In this document: positions 54,641 through 64,000 of the stretch, piece by piece
How positions within the stretch are numbered: the stretch's first letter is position 1
Layout of the letters: every line of letters begins with the position of its first letter
NCBI GenBank assembly: GCA_026745465.1
Contig: JACYXH010000017.1
Span: 312,501-376,500 of the forward strand
DNA from: Lota lota
Taxonomy: Eukaryota > Chordata > Actinopteri > Gadiformes > Lotidae
Reading direction: 5' to 3'
DNA: 64,000 nucleotides
The notes under the pieces: model-generated
Told to the model about the DNA's origin: nothing
The model's database searches: none
The model's input: only the letters and a program-made list of their open reading frames with translations
Translations under genes and position numbers: made by a program

Positions 54641-56562
54641 AGTCGTTCAAGATTGTGGAGTTGGCTGATGCTCATACACTTTCACAAACACACGCACGCG
54701 CCCACTTACACTCAAAAAGAGATAGACACTGAGGGACAGAGGAAGCTGTTCCTGTCTGTATGATCTGGAGTAATCCCACTGTGGGAGGGGATGTCAACAC
54801 AGCTTCCTATTGGTTCACCGTCTGTAGGGCGCTTCATAGTGAGTGTTGGGGAATGTCCCTCAAAAGTTAGACGTAAGCCTTTTAATGTTTATGTTTGAGT
54901 GAGCTTTCATGTACGTTTACCTGCCTGTCTGCTTGTTTATCTTTAATGTATGTTATACCTGGCCATCTATGTTTCTTCACATTATGTGTATTAAACACAA
55001 TCTTTGGGCGGTTTGGTCTTCACTGTGCCCAGTTCTTCCAGTTATGTATTGTTGACATGCCATGTCAGGCAATTAGTCGTGTCTGATGTCTCATGTAAAT
55101 GAAAACTGAAGATATATATATATGGGCCGTTGTCCAACCCCTATTTTCCTATTTCTCTACGCCCCCTCCTCGTATCATCGGTGAACAGATGTGACCTGAT
55201 GTTCTTTTGCTTGGATGGGTAGTCAGCCATTCAGGGCTGAAATATCAACAGCAGTTGCCCTAAATACACACGCCAGAAATGGTCACATTTGCAGCAGCTC
55301 TAAAGGATAAGCTATCATAATGCAATTATTACCAAGGCACATGGGAAACCTGAGACATTTTTATTTTACACCTACAATCTTACTTCAAATTAACAACAGC
55401 TAATTATTATTATTATTAATAATATTTATTTGTTTATTTTACACTTTTGTGCAGCACATTATATTCACAGACGCTTCCTAAACAGTGCAAATTCTGCACG
55501 CTGTGACCACGTCCACACGGGGATGTGCAGGGAGACTTCTCTCAACTAATCAGACAATTTCGATCGACTTAAGGTACTTCCACAACTATTGCCTCAGCAT
55601 TTACGCTTTGAACGGAAACTAGCAATCTCGAGGAGCATTGCAAGTAAGTGTGTGAGTCAACAACCTCGTTATATCGTGAGGAAATGCTGAGATAACAAGT
55701 TTTGTAAGCATTTTGTGCTTACTCTACAGTTAAGCTAATTTGCTGCTCCTTACCAAGTACTGCATAGCCATGGGTATTCTATAAGACTATAGCAATTCAA
55801 TGTATCAAGTGTGAGTTTACTGGACAGCTGTAGCGTGAAAATGAATGCGTGAAATTGCCGTCAACACTGAACATGACTGTCACTCAAAGTTAACGCATGG
55901 CGGAGGACATGCATGTGTGTTAAATCAGCACAGACGGACCAGAATTATTCCAAGATAACTGTTTACACCAGGATTACCGCGTAATGCTACTATTTCTGTA
56001 AAAATTACGTGTATTTATATTCTACTTTGAATATAGAGTGAACATTTCTCAGAACATAATGGACTGGATGAGCGCAACGTGGGGTCATGAAACATGTACT
56101 CGTTGTTAACATTCCTTAAATTAAAATGAAAAGCCGGCTAGATTTGCAATGCATAATTTGTGCATTTTGTGCTTGACGTTGTTAAACACTGATATTAATG
56201 TGCACTATTTAAATTGTATAGTAAAACATATTTTCCTAGATGAGATGGTCAAAGTTGAACGAAAGAACCTTGCATATTGTGCACGATTAAGAAACATAAA
56301 TCATAAAGTTTAACCTGGATTGGAAAGCACACCTGTAAGAGACACCCTGCCACCAGAATGCAGACAAAAATAGAATAACGTAACAATATACTAAATATAC
56401 CTTTTGACTTTTCAGACTCTCAACACACCAGTTGATGGGTCAACACTTCTTGACTTATTATTGTGTTGTGTTGATTTGCATCCTTGCGCTGATTTGCAAC
56501 ATGAGAACGGGCTTGAATGCCCTTCATAACCTGACCTGTATGCTGTGTGTTGATGCCTGCAG
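54641..56562. other. Intergenic, cercam to sardh
   Basis: Mostly unique AT-rich DNA. A possible noncoding first exon of sardh ends near 55643 at the strong donor GCAA|gtaagtg; sardh needs an upstream exon because its ATG exon begins at an acceptor (cctgcag, 56556-56562). The exon start is not determinable. Confidence 0.35.
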
Positions 56563-56592
56563 GGGTCCTATTAGGGGGTGATATCAGCGGCC
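56563..56592 (+). other. sardh: sardh 5' UTR part of the first coding exon
   Basis: Starts after acceptor cctgcag. The frame contains no other Met; ATG 56593 has gcggccATGc, a good Kozak context. Confidence 0.6.
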
Positions 56593-62214
<5,622 letters not shown>

Positions 62215-62241
62215 GTAACGGTCCCATTGCTATGACGACGA

Positions 62242-62275
62242 CAAGGGATGCACCGATCGATCGGCCGCCGATCGT
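62242..62275 (+). mobile_element. hAT-like transposon terminus
   Basis: CAAGGGATGCACCGATCGAT then cggccgccgatcg resembles the end of fish hAT elements (agggatgcaccgat). No matching opposite terminus was found, so the element is truncated or ancient. Confidence 0.4.
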
Positions 62276-64000
62276 AATCAAGACGGGTGATTGGGCCGAG
62301 TGCATGAGTTAAAAAAAACACCAATGGTGTAGTTTTACACCATTTCCCACGGATCAAGCTAGATGCAGTGTTAGTAAAAAAAAAAGTATTTAATCCCACA
62401 CTGAGGAGTCTTTTAATACAATTCATTTGACTACATTCATTCGGTGGACCAGTGATCGCTATCCTACCCAATAATCCTGATAGGTACAGTCCTCACGATG
62501 AAAACGACGCATGATGACACACGGTAGCCTTGGGGTGTTTGCATCATACTGAGAAGCGTCTCTACATCCAACGCCGCCGATAGAAGGGTTTTCAATGGTT
62601 TGAGTACAAGAATCGTGTGATGTTGCAACACAGTGTTGATACTGCTTGGTAAAAAGAGGCAGTGAAAAATCAGAGCAAGTCATTGCACGTTTATGCACAG
62701 GTGGAAATGGGAAGTGGAATACGTTCAAAATAATTAAATATAAAAACCTGATTCTTATCTGATTTTTGTGAAACAACAATTGGACAAGATAAAGGGGCAT
62801 CAGAAACATGTACAAATTGTTTTAGAAACAACACACAGTGCTCCTGATAGCCTTTTATCATGGATTGGGAGTTGAATAGTCTTGTATATATGTGCATGCA
62901 GGTAGCATAATCGAGCAAATAGTTACATACTGTAAATATCCGATGGTTAACGTTACATAACTGTAAACACAAGACCGTAATATCAAGCTGTTTGTAATTC
63001 AGAGTATTTTATTAATCCCGAAGGAAATGCTCTGCTCCAAATAGAAAAATAAAAATACAGAATAGAACATAGAAAACAATAGTAGCAAAAAAGTACACTC
63101 AATTACATTCAGGAATAAGCATGAAATATAAACAATTGTTTGTCCTTTGAGGGTGACAGAATGTGACAGAATGATTTCTGTTGTGTTGGCACCACTTCAG
63201 GCAGTCTGTCTTTGTTGCCGGCCTGGCCAAGCACAGATCCCTTTCTCACCGTCGCAACTCATTCACTCGTAGGTCATTCTTCCGTGTCTCTTGTTCCTTG
63301 TTCCTTTCGTCATCTTCCTCCGCTGTGTTCGCTCTGTGCTGTGACCTGTAGTTGATGCACTGGCTTCAGGGAGACATTGAGTTGCGAACAAAGAAATAGT
63401 CTGCGTGGTGAGAAGTGCAGCACTGCAAACTGTCCAAAGATAGGCCGGAACGATGGCTTCAGATGCACAAGGCATCTGGAGGGAGAGGTGAACTGCTGCT
63501 TGGAAACTCAAGGTTGCCTTTCAGAGCTCTGTGTGCGTGCGTGCGTGCCCCCTTACCTCCTTCCAGAAACCTGTCTATTCTTAAACAATACCTTGTGTGG
63601 GGTGTGGTTTATTGGTCCACCTTTAATTTCTCCTTCAGAGACGTGCAGATAGTGGGTGTGGTCTATTGGTCCACCTCTAATGTCCCCTTCAGAGACGTGC
63701 AGAAGCCCTTAGTGGGTGTGGTCTAGGAAGGTCCACCCCTAATTTCCCCTTCAGAGACGTGCAGAAGCCCTTAGTGGGTGTGGACTATCGTAGGGTCTAC
63801 GCGTTATAAAAGTCTTGAATATCCTTATTTTGGCCAATTGCCGTGGAAGTGTAATCAATAATTTCTTGCCTAAAGTGAAAGGTACTGTGCATTGAAAGTT
63901 GGATACATTTTTCCGGAAGGCATGTTTCGACTGATGGGAGTCATGATTGGGGAGGTGATTCCCAGGTGTTTTCTGAATAAATTAGTTTTCTGTGTGGAGG
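62276..64000. other. sardh intron 7, incomplete
   Basis: Mostly unique sequence. A reversed retrotransposon tail (tattttattaatcccgaagg) lies at 63003-63022 and a minisatellite at the far right. No coding exon recognised. Confidence 0.6.
63598..63790 (+). repeat. Minisatellite, about 60-62 bp unit, three copies plus a partial
   Basis: GTGGGTGTGGTCTATTGGTC ... ccttcagagacgtgcaga recurs at 63652, 63712 and 63774, with a diverged first copy from 63598. Confidence 0.85.

Overview
The window is nuclear DNA from a ray-finned fish. Exons are short and GC-rich with canonical GT-AG introns, and they sit in AT-rich DNA unusually dense in long (CA/TG)n, (CT/GA)n and homopolymer G/C tracts. Microsatellite density this high is best known from gadiform (cod-like) fishes; that lineage guess is inference only.

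Four protein genes, all on the + strand, and one microRNA on the - strand can be supported. (1) sh2d3c, 3977-13843: twelve 3' coding exons of the NSP-family adaptor with an SH2 domain and a CAS-binding C-terminus. The N-terminal exons are not recognised. (2) urm1, 19707-29145: complete in five exons, 101 aa, the ubiquitin-like sulfur carrier. (3) mir-219-2, about 32973-33066, - strand: a hairpin with an exact miR-219-5p arm. (4) cercam, 43150-52701: complete in twelve exons, 591 aa, a GT25-type ER protein ending in KDEL. (5) sardh, 56593-62214: the first seven coding exons (341 residues) of mitochondrial sarcosine dehydrogenase; the gene runs off the right edge. Every listed exon joins the next in frame. 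The order urm1 - mir-219-2 (antisense) - cercam matches human 9q34.11 as I remember it, which supports the orthology calls.

Layout: 1-3976 left flank or sh2d3c intron, rich in STRs. 4.0-13.8 kb sh2d3c, with introns holding an L1-like fragment, a fold-back repeat, a TTAA-ended MITE and minisatellites. 13.8-19.7 kb 3' UTR and quiet intergenic DNA. 19.7-29.1 kb urm1. 29.1-43.1 kb intergenic: an STR-poor block around mir-219, a CpG-rich block at about 35.8-36.2 kb, then several minisatellites. 43.1-54.6 kb cercam and 3' UTR. 54.6-56.6 kb sardh upstream region. 56.6-64 kb 5' part of sardh with SINE and hAT-like debris.

The genes do not form one pathway. The most interesting structure is how simple repeats have invaded splice signals: an intronic array of copies of a real splice donor, an intron with (AC)-rich 5' and (GT)n 3' halves that can pair, and two acceptors whose polypyrimidine tracts are adenine-free microsatellites about 95-110 nt long.
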